64,000 nt of DNA, from the NCBI RefSeq assembly GCF_900455735.1, contig NZ_UAUI01000001.1, positions 806,001 to 870,000 on the forward strand. Direction: 5' to 3'. Positions 45,567 to 55,916 of this stretch are shown in pieces. The notes beneath the pieces were generated by a model that searched no databases, was not told the origin of the DNA, and saw only the letters and a program-made list of their open reading frames with translations. A program made the translations under genes and the position numbers. The stretch comes from Rhodococcus wratislaviensis. Its GTDB lineage: Bacteria > Actinomycetota > Actinomycetes > Mycobacteriales > Mycobacteriaceae. Position 1 is the first letter of the stretch, and every line of letters starts with the position of its first letter.

Positions 45567-45746
45567 CTAGCGCGTACCGCCATCGGCGTCGTCGTAGCCC
45601 ACGCTGGCCAGCTTCGCCTCGGCCACCCGCAGCATGGGGCCGACAGCCTCGGGTTCGACACCGACGCGCCTAGCGATCGCGTCGTCGGACAGTCCGGCAT
45701 CCCGCAAGCGCAACGCGGTCGAATACGCGAGCGGCAACCGATCCAT
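45567..45746 (-). CDS. Small helix-turn-helix protein (sigma-70 region 4-like)
   Basis: 59 residues, MDRLPLAYSTALRLRDAGLS, then DDAIARRVGVEPEAVGPMLRVAEAKLAS. A single HTH resembling region 4 of sigma factors; such small proteins are common and uncharacterised in Rhodococcus and Mycobacterium. Start chosen at the Met that gives the family-like N-terminus; a longer frame extends to 45824. No clear partner. Confidence 0.6.
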   Translation of the reverse strand: MDRLPLAYSTALRLRDAGLSDDAIARRVGVEPEAVGPMLRVAEAKLASVGYDDADGGTR

Positions 45747-45906
45747 CGCGCTCTCGCGGCGATTTGGTCCTGTAGCCACCAAACAAGGATCTCGCATATC
45801 GTCAGCACAGCGTCGAGTAACCATCTACCCGATTCTTCCTACCGCCCACTACATTTTCAGGTGCGATGGGTTGCCGGCGACGCCGCGTCGGAAGACTGCC
45901 TTGCCC

Positions 45907-46221
45907 CTAGGTCGTGGGATGGAACAGCAGGCTGGAGAACCCTCTGCGCTGAACCACCCGGACGGGTGTCGGGCAGTTCACCGACGCTGAGAAGGTGACA
46001 AATTCCCGATAGATGGCGTCGCGGAACAGACCGCGGTCCACCGAGAATGTCACCGCATAGCTTCCTGCGTACCGACTCGCGCAGCTGTAGGCCACTTGGT
46101 CAAGGAGCTTGAGCAGATTTCCGCCGTGAACATTGCCCGAGAAATTCGCCATATCGGGAGTCATAAGCACCGTCATCGTGAGCGATGCCGGCCGGGCGGA
46201 CGGTGCGTCATTTGACGTCAT
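45907..46221 (-). pseudogene. Acyl-CoA thioesterase (hot-dog), damaged and truncated
   Basis: MTSNDAPSARPASLTMTVLM, then TPDMANFSGNVHGGNLLKLLDQVAYSCASRYAGSYAVTFSVD is a good acyl-CoA thioesterase start (the NVHGG-x-LL-x-x-LD motif holds the catalytic Asp). The following GELVTF-type segment has lost residues (YREFVTFSASVN), and after that the sequence is unrelated. 104 residues against about 150-170 expected. Probably inactive. Confidence 0.65.
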
Positions 46222-46416
46222 GATTACGTTCTCCGGGTTCGACTGGTTCGATGAGCAGAGTCCAGAGGGCCCGCTCGTACGTTCTGGCTACCAACCGGGC
46301 GGCATCGAGGACGTGCAGACGGCCGTCCGAAGAGAGATCTACGGTGTGTTGCCGGCTGTACTCGTCGATCCTGGAACCAGATCGGACGGAAAGACGTGGG
46401 GACACGTTCGACGGCG

Positions 46417-49400
46417 TCATATTGTCGAGTGCCCGATGCGCGCGCGGCCGACCATGGTCCGCACCTGTCGGGCCGCGACGGATAAGGTCGCCAGTTCCGT
46501 GGGCCCGGAGGCGAAAATTTCGTTCAAGATAGCGCAAGCACGCCCCAGTCGCGAGGTGTTGATGCGTTCCCAGTCCGCAATCTTCTCGAACGCGGTCTCA
46601 GTTGCCGCCGACCCAGATAGGACGTCGAGACACAGCAGTCGCATCGAGCCGTACACGTCGTCGCGCAGGGCGAGCCGGGCCAGGGCATTCCACCGGTCTG
46701 TGTCGTCGAGGCCAGAGATCGCGGTAAGCAGATGGTCGAGGCCCAGGTGCGCGTTGAGCGTGTAGTACAGCTCGGCGACCTCGCCGAGGTCTCGGCCTTC
46801 GAGATCGGCGATGTCGATCATGTCCATCGCGCAGAACCCGTGCAGCAGGCTGAACACCGCGGTGGCGTGGTGCCGATCGGCTCCCAGGGCGACCAGCTTT
46901 TCGGTCCGGGTCCGCACGACCTCCACGTCCGGACCCTGCAGCCAGTTCGGCACCATCGGCATCAGCTGCGCCACGGCGCCGTATCGTGCGATCTCGGCGC
47001 CGATCGCGATCGGCTGCGGCCGGTGGTTGAGCAACCATCGCGACAGCCGATCGAGCAACCGTCGCATCTCGGCCATCATGGCATCGGACACCGCGGTATT
47101 CGTTGCGTGCGTGCGGATCTGACCGATCAGTACAGGAAGATCGATGATCGCGCTGGCCGCCGCGAAAGCACGGACAGCGTCCACGCTGGAGGCGCCGGTG
47201 TCCTCACAGAGCCGGAACACATACGAGATCCCGCCGGTGTCGACGACCTCGTTGGTCACGACGGTAGCGATGATCTCGCGGCGCAACCGGTGTCCCGCGA
47301 TCGCATCCGGGTAGTCCTGCCGAAGCCGGGCCGGGAAGTAGGCGAGCAGTCGGTCGGTGAACACATCCCCGCCAAGTAGATCGCTGGCCAGCAAGTCCGT
47401 CTTGAGTGTCAGCTTCACATGAGCAGTGAGGGTGGCCAGTTCCGGGGACGTCAGTCCCAGGCCCTGGCGGGCCCGGCGGTCCAGTTCGGTGTCGTCCGGC
47501 AGTGCCTCTAGCCCGCGGTCGAGGTCACGTTCGACGGCCAGCGCCCGGATCTGCCGGGCGTGAACACGCAACCGGGCCGCCGCGGTGGCCCGACTCGTGC
47601 CCAGCAAGTCGTTCTGGGCAATGTTGTCGGCGAGCACCAGGGTTTCGACGTCACCGGTCATCTCCTGCAACAGGGTGGTGCGTTCCGCGGTGGTGAGACG
47701 GCCGACCGACACCAGCCCGTCGAGGAGGATCTTGATGTTGACCTCATGATCGGAGCAGTCCACACCGGCCGAATTGTCGAGCGCGTCGGTGTTGATCCGG
47801 CCCCCGTGGAGGGCAAACTCGATTCGTCCCCGTGCGGTCACGCCGAGGTTGCCGCCTTCGCCGATAACCTGCGCCCGCACCCGGTCGGCATCGACCCGGA
47901 CCGCATCGTTGGACTTGTCGCCAACCTCGAGATGCGTCTCCGCGCCAGCCTTGACATAGGTGCCGATGCCACCGTTCCAGAGCAGATCCACCGGGGCACG
48001 CAGGACGGCGGTGACCAGCTCGTGCGGCGGCAACCGCTGCACGTCCGCGGGAAGACCCAAGGCGTCACGCATCGGTGCGGAAATGGGAATCGACTTGGCG
48101 GTGCGTTCGAAGACACCACCGCCGTCGCTGATCAAAGCCTGGTCGTAGTCGGCCCAGGAGGAGCGCGGTTGATCGAACAACCGGCGCCGTTCCTTGTATG
48201 AGGTCGCGGCGTCGGGGTTTGGATCGATGAAGATGTGCCGGTGGTCGAACGCGGCGACGAGTCTGATGTGCTCGCTGAGGAGCATGCCGTTGCCGAAGAC
48301 GTCTCCGCTCATGTCACCGATCCCGGCGACCGTGAAATCTTCTCTTTGGGTGTCGATCCCGATCTCCCGAAAGTGCCGTCTAACGCTCTCCCATGCCCCC
48401 TTGGCGGTGATGCCCATCGCCTTGTGGTCATAACCGATCGACCCGCCGGATGCGAAGGCGTCGCCGAGCCAAAACCGGTAGTCGGCGGCGACGGCGTTGG
48501 CCTCGTCGGAGAAGGTCGCGGTGCCCTTGTCCGCGGCGACCACGAGGTACGGATCATCCTCGTCTCGGCGGACGACGTCAGTAGGGGGCACGGTTACACC
48601 GGTCTCCGGATCGACATTGTCGGTGACATCGAGCAGTGCTCCGATGAAGGAGCGGTAGCAGTCGACACCGGCCGCCCGGAAGGCCTCGCGGTCAAGGGCC
48701 GCGTCTCCCGTCGACTGTGGCGGCCTCTTGACCACGAATCCGCCCTTGGCGCCGACCGGGACGATGAGCGCATTCTTGACCGCTTGGGCCTTGACCAGAC
48801 CGAGGATCTCGGTGCGGAAGTCTTCGGAGCGGTCGGACCACCGTAGCCCTCCGCGGGCGACGGCGCCGTAGCGCAGGTGCACGCCTTCCACGCGCGGCGA
48901 ATAGACGAATACCTCGAACCGGGGTCGTGGCTGCGGTAGTTGACTGAGCCCCCGGGGATCGAACTTGAGCGCCAGGGCACTCGATCGGCGGGTGTCTGGG
49001 GTGGTGCGCCGGTAGTAGTTAGTACGCGTCGTTGCCTGCAGCAGGTCGAGGTACGCACGCAGGATCCGGTCGGCCTCGAGGCCCACGACGTCGTCGATTG
49101 CGGAGCCAATCTGGCCGGCAAGGGCGGCTGCGACCACCGGGTCGGCATGATCCGGGTTGAACTGAGCGTCAAACAGCTGCACAAGTTTACCGGTGGTCAC
49201 CGGATGCTGAGTTAGGACCGTGGCGATGCGCTCGGTGCTGTACGGAAACCCCACTTGCCGCAGATACTTCGCGTACGCACGCAGCACGGCTGCTTCGACC
49301 CAGCTAAGGCCGGCGCGGGACACGAGAGTGTTGAACTGGTCGACTTCGGCGGCACCGCACCATGCAGCGACGACGGTGTCACAGAACCGTGGACCGAGCG

Positions 49401-51222
49401 CTCCGGCGCGGGGGTGCATGCTGGCCAGATCGGTCAACGTCTGGTCGTTGTGCAGCCCGAAGTCGTAGATCCACGTCGCTGTCCCATCGAGCCGGACGAG
49501 AGGGTAGGGCCGCTCGTCGAGGACGTCTACCCCGAGGCTGTGCAAGATCGGGAGCACCTCGCTCAGGGAGATGCGTTCCCCGGCAATGTAGAGGGTGAAG
49601 CGCAGTTCCGTCTGCTCTCCAATGGACCGGGAGTAGAGATTGACGTCGACGCCGTGGGCGTCGAGCGCCTCGAGTCTGGTGATGTCGGCGACCGCCCGAG
49701 GCCCATCAAAGTCCTGCTTGTAGGACTCCGGGAAGCGGTGGGCATAGTCGTCGCCGAGCGCCGCCCGCGCCGGGCCCTCAACCCGCAACAGATCACGCAG
49801 ATCGTCGTCCCAGGTGCGGGTGACGGCGGTCAGACTGCGCTGCACTCGATTCTGAACGGCTGCCCAGTCGCTAGCCAGGTCGCTGGTGCCGTCCGGCGCG
49901 AGATCGACGGTGAAGTGCACAAGTGCCAGCCTGCTTTCGGTGACGCGCACGGTGGAATCGATATTCGAACCGGGGAACTCGTCGCGCAGGACATCTCGCA
50001 TGGCAATCCGGGCTCGGGTGGTGTATCGGTCGCGGGGCAGATACACCAAGGCGGACATCTGTCGGTTCCCGGCGCGCGGGCGCAACAAGAGCAACAACTG
50101 TTCGCGAGACGCGGCAGCGAGGACCGAAACGACGGTGCGGAGAAGAGCGTCGGTGTCGATGGAGAAGAGTTCCGGTCTGGGATAGTCCTGAATGATCTCG
50201 AGCAGACTCTGTCCGGAATGCGACTCGAGTCGATACCCGGCACGCGCGATGACCGTTCGCGCCCGCCGAGCGAGTACCGGGATGTCGAGGACATTCTCGT
50301 GTAGAGCGGTGACGGTGAACAGTCCCAGGAAATGGTGCTCGCCGACGACGGCGTCGCCATCTGTCTCGGTTACGACGACCAGGTGCGAAGGCATACCACG
50401 CCGTCCCTTAAGGAACTTCGGCCCCTGTGCCACAGTCAGTGACACGGGCCCGTCCGCCACCGGCGCCGCTGGGGTCCGCGGATCGCCAGCGTCGGCGCGA
50501 TACGTCCCGAGAGCGGAGGGGCGACGATCCTCCCGTGGATCGTCGCCGCGATAGTGGTATCCGAGAAGGGTGAAGTTCCCGTCGCCCAGCCAGCGCAGCA
50601 GCGCCGCTGCATCGACGAGTTCGTCCTCGCTCCAGCTTGATTCACCCGCAACGCTGGCCTTTTCCAGAGTGTCGGCGAGATCGCGCTGCTGAGCATGCAT
50701 GACCGGCGAATCGGTGTTGATCTGACGGAGGGTAAGCAGCAGGTGCCAAACGGATTCCATCATGTTCTCGCGGATCGAGTCCGAAGGCGGTGTTGCGAAT
50801 TCGATCCGAATCCACGATTCGACGATGGTCTCTGCAGGGGGGCTGGCACCGACAGAGAGGTCGATGAGGGCACCGTCCGGACCTCGGACCACGGAGATGA
50901 CCGGATGCAGCAGGTGAGCGATTGTGGCCCCGGCCGACTCGACACCGGCGGTCAATGCGTCCACCAGCAGCGGCCTGTCGTCGGTGATCACCAGCAGTGC
51001 CGGACCTGTGTGTGCCTCGCGATCGGCCGGTAGGTACGCCACCAGATCATTGGCTTCCGTGCGCCGTGCGGCGAGGTCAAGGTGCTGACGCACGGTGGCG
51101 TCTACGGCCGCGGTGTCGTCCTGCGTGATATGACGGAAGAAGACCGATCGCAGACTGTCGAAAATATCGAGGTGCGCTGTGCCAAGTATCGAAGCCTTCA
51201 GTTCCTCGGAATCTGTCGACAT
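46417..51222 (-). CDS. gdh: NAD-specific glutamate dehydrogenase, large (~180 kDa) type
   Basis: About 1,601 residues, the L-180 class known in mycobacteria (Rv2476c-like) and Streptomyces, which oxidises glutamate to 2-oxoglutarate and ammonia. The long N-terminal regulatory part contains ACT-like segments. The catalytic core reads RYGAVARGGLRWSDRSEDFRTEI, then LIVPVGAKGGFVVKRPP with the substrate lysine, and the NAD domain includes VAGIGDMSGDVFGNGMLLS. ATG 51222 (MSTDSEELKAS) is preferred; an in-frame GTG two codons earlier is possible. It ends one step downstream of the adjacent proline pathway and lies on the same strand as pruC, 165 bases after it. Confidence 0.92.
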   Translation of the reverse strand: MSTDSEELKASILGTAHLDIFDSLRSVFFRHITQDDTAAVDATVRQHLDLAARRTEANDLVAYLPADREAHTGPALLVITDDRPLLVDALTAGVESAGATIAHLLHPVISVVRGPDGALIDLSVGASPPAETIVESWIRIEFATPPSDSIRENMMESVWHLLLTLRQINTDSPVMHAQQRDLADTLEKASVAGESSWSEDELVDAAALLRWLGDGNFTLLGYHYRGDDPREDRRPSALGTYRADAGDPRTPAAPVADGPVSLTVAQGPKFLKGRRGMPSHLVVVTETDGDAVVGEHHFLGLFTVTALHENVLDIPVLARRARTVIARAGYRLESHSGQSLLEIIQDYPRPELFSIDTDALLRTVVSVLAAASREQLLLLLRPRAGNRQMSALVYLPRDRYTTRARIAMRDVLRDEFPGSNIDSTVRVTESRLALVHFTVDLAPDGTSDLASDWAAVQNRVQRSLTAVTRTWDDDLRDLLRVEGPARAALGDDYAHRFPESYKQDFDGPRAVADITRLEALDAHGVDVNLYSRSIGEQTELRFTLYIAGERISLSEVLPILHSLGVDVLDERPYPLVRLDGTATWIYDFGLHNDQTLTDLASMHPRAGALGPRFCDTVVAAWCGAAEVDQFNTLVSRAGLSWVEAAVLRAYAKYLRQVGFPYSTERIATVLTQHPVTTGKLVQLFDAQFNPDHADPVVAAALAGQIGSAIDDVVGLEADRILRAYLDLLQATTRTNYYRRTTPDTRRSSALALKFDPRGLSQLPQPRPRFEVFVYSPRVEGVHLRYGAVARGGLRWSDRSEDFRTEILGLVKAQAVKNALIVPVGAKGGFVVKRPPQSTGDAALDREAFRAAGVDCYRSFIGALLDVTDNVDPETGVTVPPTDVVRRDEDDPYLVVAADKGTATFSDEANAVAADYRFWLGDAFASGGSIGYDHKAMGITAKGAWESVRRHFREIGIDTQREDFTVAGIGDMSGDVFGNGMLLSEHIRLVAAFDHRHIFIDPNPDAATSYKERRRLFDQPRSSWADYDQALISDGGGVFERTAKSIPISAPMRDALGLPADVQRLPPHELVTAVLRAPVDLLWNGGIGTYVKAGAETHLEVGDKSNDAVRVDADRVRAQVIGEGGNLGVTARGRIEFALHGGRINTDALDNSAGVDCSDHEVNIKILLDGLVSVGRLTTAERTTLLQEMTGDVETLVLADNIAQNDLLGTSRATAAARLRVHARQIRALAVERDLDRGLEALPDDTELDRRARQGLGLTSPELATLTAHVKLTLKTDLLASDLLGGDVFTDRLLAYFPARLRQDYPDAIAGHRLRREIIATVVTNEVVDTGGISYVFRLCEDTGASSVDAVRAFAAASAIIDLPVLIGQIRTHATNTAVSDAMMAEMRRLLDRLSRWLLNHRPQPIAIGAEIARYGAVAQLMPMVPNWLQGPDVEVVRTRTEKLVALGADRHHATAVFSLLHGFCAMDMIDIADLEGRDLGEVAELYYTLNAHLGLDHLLTAISGLDDTDRWNALARLALRDDVYGSMRLLCLDVLSGSAATETAFEKIADWERINTSRLGRACAILNEIFASGPTELATLSVAARQVRTMVGRARIGHSTI

Positions 51223-51386
51223 GCTCACTGTGAGCTCACCATTCCCTCTGTCAGGTTCCTCGCGCGTGGCCTCGTTGCCACTACTGTGACAGTCAGTAAA
51301 CCTGCAGCGCACTGCGAAGTATTCGGCCCAGCGTCCGAAAAATGTTGACAGACTTTGGTTGGCCGACCAAACGCCGGGAACAGGCG

Positions 51387-53132
51387 TTACCCGATTTCTG
51401 TTCGGCGGTGCAGGGCAAGCTGTAATTCGAACAGCATCCGGTCGGAGGCATCCTGCAGGTCGATGCCGACGATCTCTTCGACCCTACGGATCCGATAGCG
51501 CAGAGTGTTCGGATGCACCTGGAGTGCGGTCGCGGCGGCACGGACGTCGCCGTGGTCGGCGAGGTACACTTCCGCACTCTCACAGAGATTCGATGCGTGC
51601 GTGCTGTCGTAGTCGATCAGTGCATCCAGGCGTGGGTCGCGCAGTTCGGGATGCCGGCCGACGAGGTCGAGGATCTCCCCGAGAAGGACCGGAGTACGAG
51701 ATTCTGCGAGCGTGGTCACTCGCCCCTCCGGGAAGGTCGCGGCAGTGCCGTCCAGGACTCGGTCCACCTCGCTCCGAGCACCGGCGACCTGCCCCAGGTC
51801 CGGCACCGGGACGGCGATTGCGGCACGCAGGACGATCGACCGCTTCGCTTCGAATTGGTCTACGAGTTGCCGGGTCCACGCCGCCACACTGCTTGCCGAT
51901 TTGTAGCTCGGCAGTAGTACATACGCGCGATCGCCGATGACGGTGGCCACCGACTCACGGCTGAACGAGCTCGCATGCAGGCGGAGCATGTTCCCCGAAG
52001 CGGCGAATTCGCCGATCGGCGCTGCGGCCTCCGTGGCGGTCGGCGCGAATCCGACGACTGCGGCCGGTCCGGTGATTGGCAGGTTCAGGGCATTCGCCAC
52101 GGACGGGACGTCCACTCCTCCACCGCGCGCGCCGAACAGCCGTTGAATCAACAGTGCTTCGGTGGACGGGGCGTTGAGGGTTCGGGAGATGATGCGCGCG
52201 GCGATCGCCGACGCTCCCCGCAGCACGTCGGCCGCATCCGCGGTGAATGGTGTGTCCCCCTGCTGAACCCAGATCGATCCGAGCAACCGTGGTGCGGCCG
52301 AACCATCTTCGGAGGACTGCCGGATGCTGACCGCCAATCGCCGCTTGGTGGCGAGTTCCTCGTGCGCGGGCACGTCGACCACCTCGTCGCTTTCACGGAG
52401 CCTGTCGAACACCCCCCATTTCTGCAGCACACGCAGATAATCTCGCGGCCCCTCCCGGCCGAGGATCGACAACGTCCGCAACTCGTCCGCTGCTTCGTCG
52501 GACGCCGAATACGCCAGCACGCGCGATTGCGCGTCCTCAATCGACACCATGCCACCAGAGTTCTGGGCCACGATCTGGGCGAGTCCGAACAGGTCGGTGT
52601 CGGTGGCCAGCAGATCCGGGTCCCCCAGCCGGGCCTGCTGCCGACGGGAGCGGTCGAGCATGCGCTGCACCAGCGGGAATACTTGGTCCCATCGAGCTTT
52701 CGGGTGCACGGCAACCAGCGCGACACCGGCACGGTGGGCGGCGGTCTTCAGCCCGCGGGATTCGGTCGCCATCTTCGACATCACCGCGCGCGGTCGGTGT
52801 GCGGGAGCGCGCTGTGCGACCTGGTCGAACCAACGCACCGCCTCAGATTTGCCGACTCCGACGTGGAGGAAGAGGTCCGGCATCGGAGATTGCGATTCGA
52901 TCTCGACCGCCAGGTCCGTACTATCGACGAGCGCCACCGAGGAGACGACGACGTCGTCACCTGCCGGGGCGTCGACGAGTTCGACGACGGCGGTGTCGAG
53001 AGCACGGAGAAGCTCACGCAGCGTGATGGTTTCGGTTGATTCGGCGGTTACGGCGAGATCGTTCGGGAGTGTTCGATCGTCAGCGGTCACGGGCAGGTCT
53101 CCAATTGGGAACTCAGAAAGCGTCTTGGCCAA
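51387..53132 (-). CDS. pruC: PucR-family proline-utilisation regulator
   Basis: 581 residues. An N-terminal PucR-type sensory region is followed by a GGDEF-like CdaR middle domain. The C-terminal PucR HTH reads AEVYLADHGDVRAAATALQVHPNTLRYRIRRVEEIVGIDLQDASDRMLFELQLAL. In mycobacteria, PruC of this type activates pruAB in response to proline. Here it is divergent from pruA with 121 bases between, the expected arrangement. Confidence 0.88.
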   Translation of the reverse strand: MAKTLSEFPIGDLPVTADDRTLPNDLAVTAESTETITLRELLRALDTAVVELVDAPAGDDVVVSSVALVDSTDLAVEIESQSPMPDLFLHVGVGKSEAVRWFDQVAQRAPAHRPRAVMSKMATESRGLKTAAHRAGVALVAVHPKARWDQVFPLVQRMLDRSRRQQARLGDPDLLATDTDLFGLAQIVAQNSGGMVSIEDAQSRVLAYSASDEAADELRTLSILGREGPRDYLRVLQKWGVFDRLRESDEVVDVPAHEELATKRRLAVSIRQSSEDGSAAPRLLGSIWVQQGDTPFTADAADVLRGASAIAARIISRTLNAPSTEALLIQRLFGARGGGVDVPSVANALNLPITGPAAVVGFAPTATEAAAPIGEFAASGNMLRLHASSFSRESVATVIGDRAYVLLPSYKSASSVAAWTRQLVDQFEAKRSIVLRAAIAVPVPDLGQVAGARSEVDRVLDGTAATFPEGRVTTLAESRTPVLLGEILDLVGRHPELRDPRLDALIDYDSTHASNLCESAEVYLADHGDVRAAATALQVHPNTLRYRIRRVEEIVGIDLQDASDRMLFELQLALHRRTEIG

Positions 53133-53253
53133 GAGTACAACTTCAGCAGTAAAAGTTTGTCCTCCTGGCTCATTATCTGAGCCCTGGTCCGGTGTTGACT
53201 ACGTCTAGTTCGAGCGGCGGTCCCTTCGCCGCCACACCCCCGTAGGAGGTTCC
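53133..53253. promoter_or_regulatory. pruC-pruA divergent promoter region
   Basis: 121 bases between two divergent starts, so it must hold both promoters and PruC sites. The pruA ribosome site is TAGGAGG, about 6 bases before ATG 53254. TTGACTACG at about 53192 could be a -35-like element. No clear palindrome seen. Confidence 0.4.
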
Positions 53254-54891
53254 ATGGACGCCGTCACCACCACCCCCCAGCCGATCAACGAGCCGGTGGG
53301 CTCCTTCGCACCGGGCAGCGCCGAGCGTGCCCGCCTGCAGGCGAAGCTGGCCGAGCTGGGTTCGAATCCCACCGAGATCCACAACGTCATCGGCGGTGCG
53401 CACCGGCGCGGCAACGGCCCCGCGATCGACGTCGTGCAACCGCACCGGCACGCCGCGGTCCTGGGCACCTTCACCAATGCCGGCGCCCAGGACATCCAGG
53501 ACGCCGTCACCGCCGCCACCGCCGCCGCCCCGGGCTGGCGGGCACTGTCGTTCGAGGACCGCGCCGCGGTGTTCCTGCGCGCGGCCGACCTGCTGTCCGG
53601 ACCGTGGCGTGAAACCCTCTCCGCCGCAACGATGCTCGGCCAGTCCAAGACCGCGTACCAGGCCGAGATCGACACCCCGTGCGAACTGATCGACTTCTGG
53701 CGCTTCAACGTCCAGTTCGCCCGGCAGATCCTCGCCGACCAGCCGATCTCCTCCCCCGGCGTGTGGAACAAGCTCGAATACCGCTCCCTCGAGGGCTTCG
53801 TCTACGCCATCACCCCGTTCAACTTCACCGCCATCGCCGGCAACCTGCCCACCGCACCCGCCCTGATGGGCAACACCGTGGTGTGGAAGCCGTCGCAGAC
53901 CCAGGCCGTCGCCGCGTACTGGACGATGAAGCTGCTCGAGGCCGCAGGCCTGCCGCCCGGCGTGATCAACCTCGTCAACGGCGCCGGCGCCGCCGTCTCC
54001 GACATCGTTCTCGCCGACCCGCGCCTGGCCGGAATCCACTTCACCGGGTCCACCGCCACCTTCCAGCACCTGTGGCGCCAGGTCGGCAACAACATCTCGA
54101 ACTACAACAGCTACCCGCGACTGGTCGGCGAAACCGGCGGAAAGGACTTCGTCCTCGCCCACAGCTCCGCGAACCCCGACACCCTCACCACCGCCCTGCT
54201 CCGCGGCGCGTTCGACTACCAGGGCCAGAAGTGCTCCGCGGCCTCCCGCGCGTTCGTCCCGAAGTCCGTGTGGGCGAAGATGGGCAACGACTTCATCGAG
54301 AAGGCGTCGACGCTGAAATACGGCGATGTCACCGACTTCTCGAACTTCGGTGGCGCCGTCATCGACCAGCGAGCCTTCGACCGCAACGCCGACGCCATCG
54401 CCCGCGCCAAGGCCACCCCCAGCCTGACCATCGCCGCCGGCGGCCACGTCGACGACAGCATCGGCTACTTCGTCGACCCCACCGTCCTGCTCGGTGACGA
54501 CCCCACCGACGAGGCCTTCCGCACCGAATACTTCGGACCGATCCTGTCCGTCCACGTCTACGACGACTCCGCCGCCGGATCGTTCGAGAAGGCCCTCGAC
54601 CTGGTCGACACGGGGTCCGCCTACGCGCTGACCGGGTCGATCATCGCCGACGACCGCACCGCAATCGCCCAGGCCACCGACGACCTGCGATTCGCCGCCG
54701 GCAACTTCTACATCAACGACAAACCCACCGGCGCCGTCGTCGGACAGCAACCCTTCGGAGGAGCCCGCGCGTCGGGCACCAACGACAAGGCCGGCTCCCC
54801 GCAGAACCTCCTGCGCTGGGCCTCCGCCCGCACCATCAAGGAAACATTCGTCCCAGCCACCAACCACCACTACCCCCACCAGGACATCTGA
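53254..54891 (+). CDS. pruA: L-glutamate gamma-semialdehyde (P5C) dehydrogenase
   Basis: 545-residue NAD-dependent aldehyde dehydrogenase, group 1 P5CDH. Visible: [36 protein letters not shown]-type cofactor region ([16 protein letters not shown]), [15 protein letters not shown] (general-base Glu) and [15 protein letters not shown] (catalytic Cys). Converts P5C/glutamate semialdehyde to glutamate. The stop overlaps the proline dehydrogenase ATG by one base (TGATG). Confidence 0.95.
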   Translation: [545 protein letters not shown]

Positions 54892-55874
54892 TGGCACCCT
54901 CCGATCTGCTCCGGCCCGCCCTGCTCGCCGCCGCCCGCTCCCCTCGCATGGAACGGACCGTCACCAAGATCCCGGTGACCCGCAACCTGGTCGACCGGTT
55001 CGTCGCCGGCGAAACCGAGAATCAGGCGGTGGCCGCCACCACCGATATCCTCGACTCCGGCCGCTACATCAGCATCGACTATCTCGGCGAGGACACCACC
55101 GATCTCGGGCAGGCCAACAACACCGTCTCGCATTACCTCACCCTTCTGTCTGCACTGTCCCAGTTCACACAGAACGGCGAGAAGGACAAGGCGGCCTTCC
55201 CGCCCTCCCGAGTGCGCAATGTGGAGGTGTCGCTCAAGCTCTCGGCGCTGGGGCAGTTCCTGCCACAGGACGGACACAAGGTCGCACTCGAGAACGCCCA
55301 CAAGATCTGCACCGCCGCCGACGAAGCCGGCGCGTGGGTGACCGTCGACGCCGAGGACCACAGCACCACCGACTCGACCCTGTCGATCGTGCGGGAACTA
55401 CGTCAGGACTTCCCGTCCCTCGGCACCGTGCTGCAGGCCTACCTCAAGCGCACCGAGGCCGACTGCCGGGACCTGTCCGGCCCCGGATCGCGAATCCGGC
55501 TGTGCAAGGGCGCGTACAAGGAACCCGCATCTGTTGCCTACCAAGGCAAGCCCGCGGTCGACGACGCATACCTGCGGTGCCTGCGGATCCTGATGAACGG
55601 CCAGGGCTACCCGATGGTCGCCTCCCACGATCCGGCCATGATCAGCGCGGCTCTGCACTTCGCCGAAGCGAAGGGCCGCACCGCCGACGAATTCGAACTG
55701 CAGATGCTCTACGGCATCCGCGATGCCGAACAGCTCCGCCTCGTCGGCGAGCAGCAGCATCTGCGGGTCTACCTGCCCTACGGTGAACAGTGGTACGGCT
55801 ACTTCATGCGCCGCCTCGCCGAACGCCCCGCCAACCTGGCGTTCTTCCTTCGGTCACTGGTCTCGACGAACTAG
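54891..55874 (+). CDS. pruB: Proline dehydrogenase (monofunctional)
   Basis: 327-residue FAD-dependent beta/alpha-barrel that oxidises proline to P5C. Motifs: NVEVSLKLSALGQ, VTVDAEDHSTTDSTLSIVREL, RIRLCKGAYKEPASVAY and a C-terminal YLPYGEQWYGYFMRRLAERPAN with the substrate-binding Arg pair. Length fits actinobacterial monofunctional PRODH. Translationally coupled to pruA. A 15-bp hairpin 43 bases after the stop probably ends the operon. Confidence 0.95.
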   Translation: MAPSDLLRPALLAAARSPRMERTVTKIPVTRNLVDRFVAGETENQAVAATTDILDSGRYISIDYLGEDTTDLGQANNTVSHYLTLLSALSQFTQNGEKDKAAFPPSRVRNVEVSLKLSALGQFLPQDGHKVALENAHKICTAADEAGAWVTVDAEDHSTTDSTLSIVRELRQDFPSLGTVLQAYLKRTEADCRDLSGPGSRIRLCKGAYKEPASVAYQGKPAVDDAYLRCLRILMNGQGYPMVASHDPAMISAALHFAEAKGRTADEFELQMLYGIRDAEQLRLVGEQQHLRVYLPYGEQWYGYFMRRLAERPANLAFFLRSLVSTN

Positions 55875-55916
55875 GCCCCGAGAATCTCGTTTCGGGACAA
55901 CCACGATTGATGATCC

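Noticed and set aside
49255-50304. 349-codon plus-strand frame inside the glutamate dehydrogenase gene
   Set aside because: Antisense to a strongly conserved coding region with no recognisable domain.
53173-54897. 574-codon antisense frame opposite pruA
   Set aside because: Gly/Val/Glu-rich shadow of a GC-biased gene; pruA has all catalytic residues on the plus strand.
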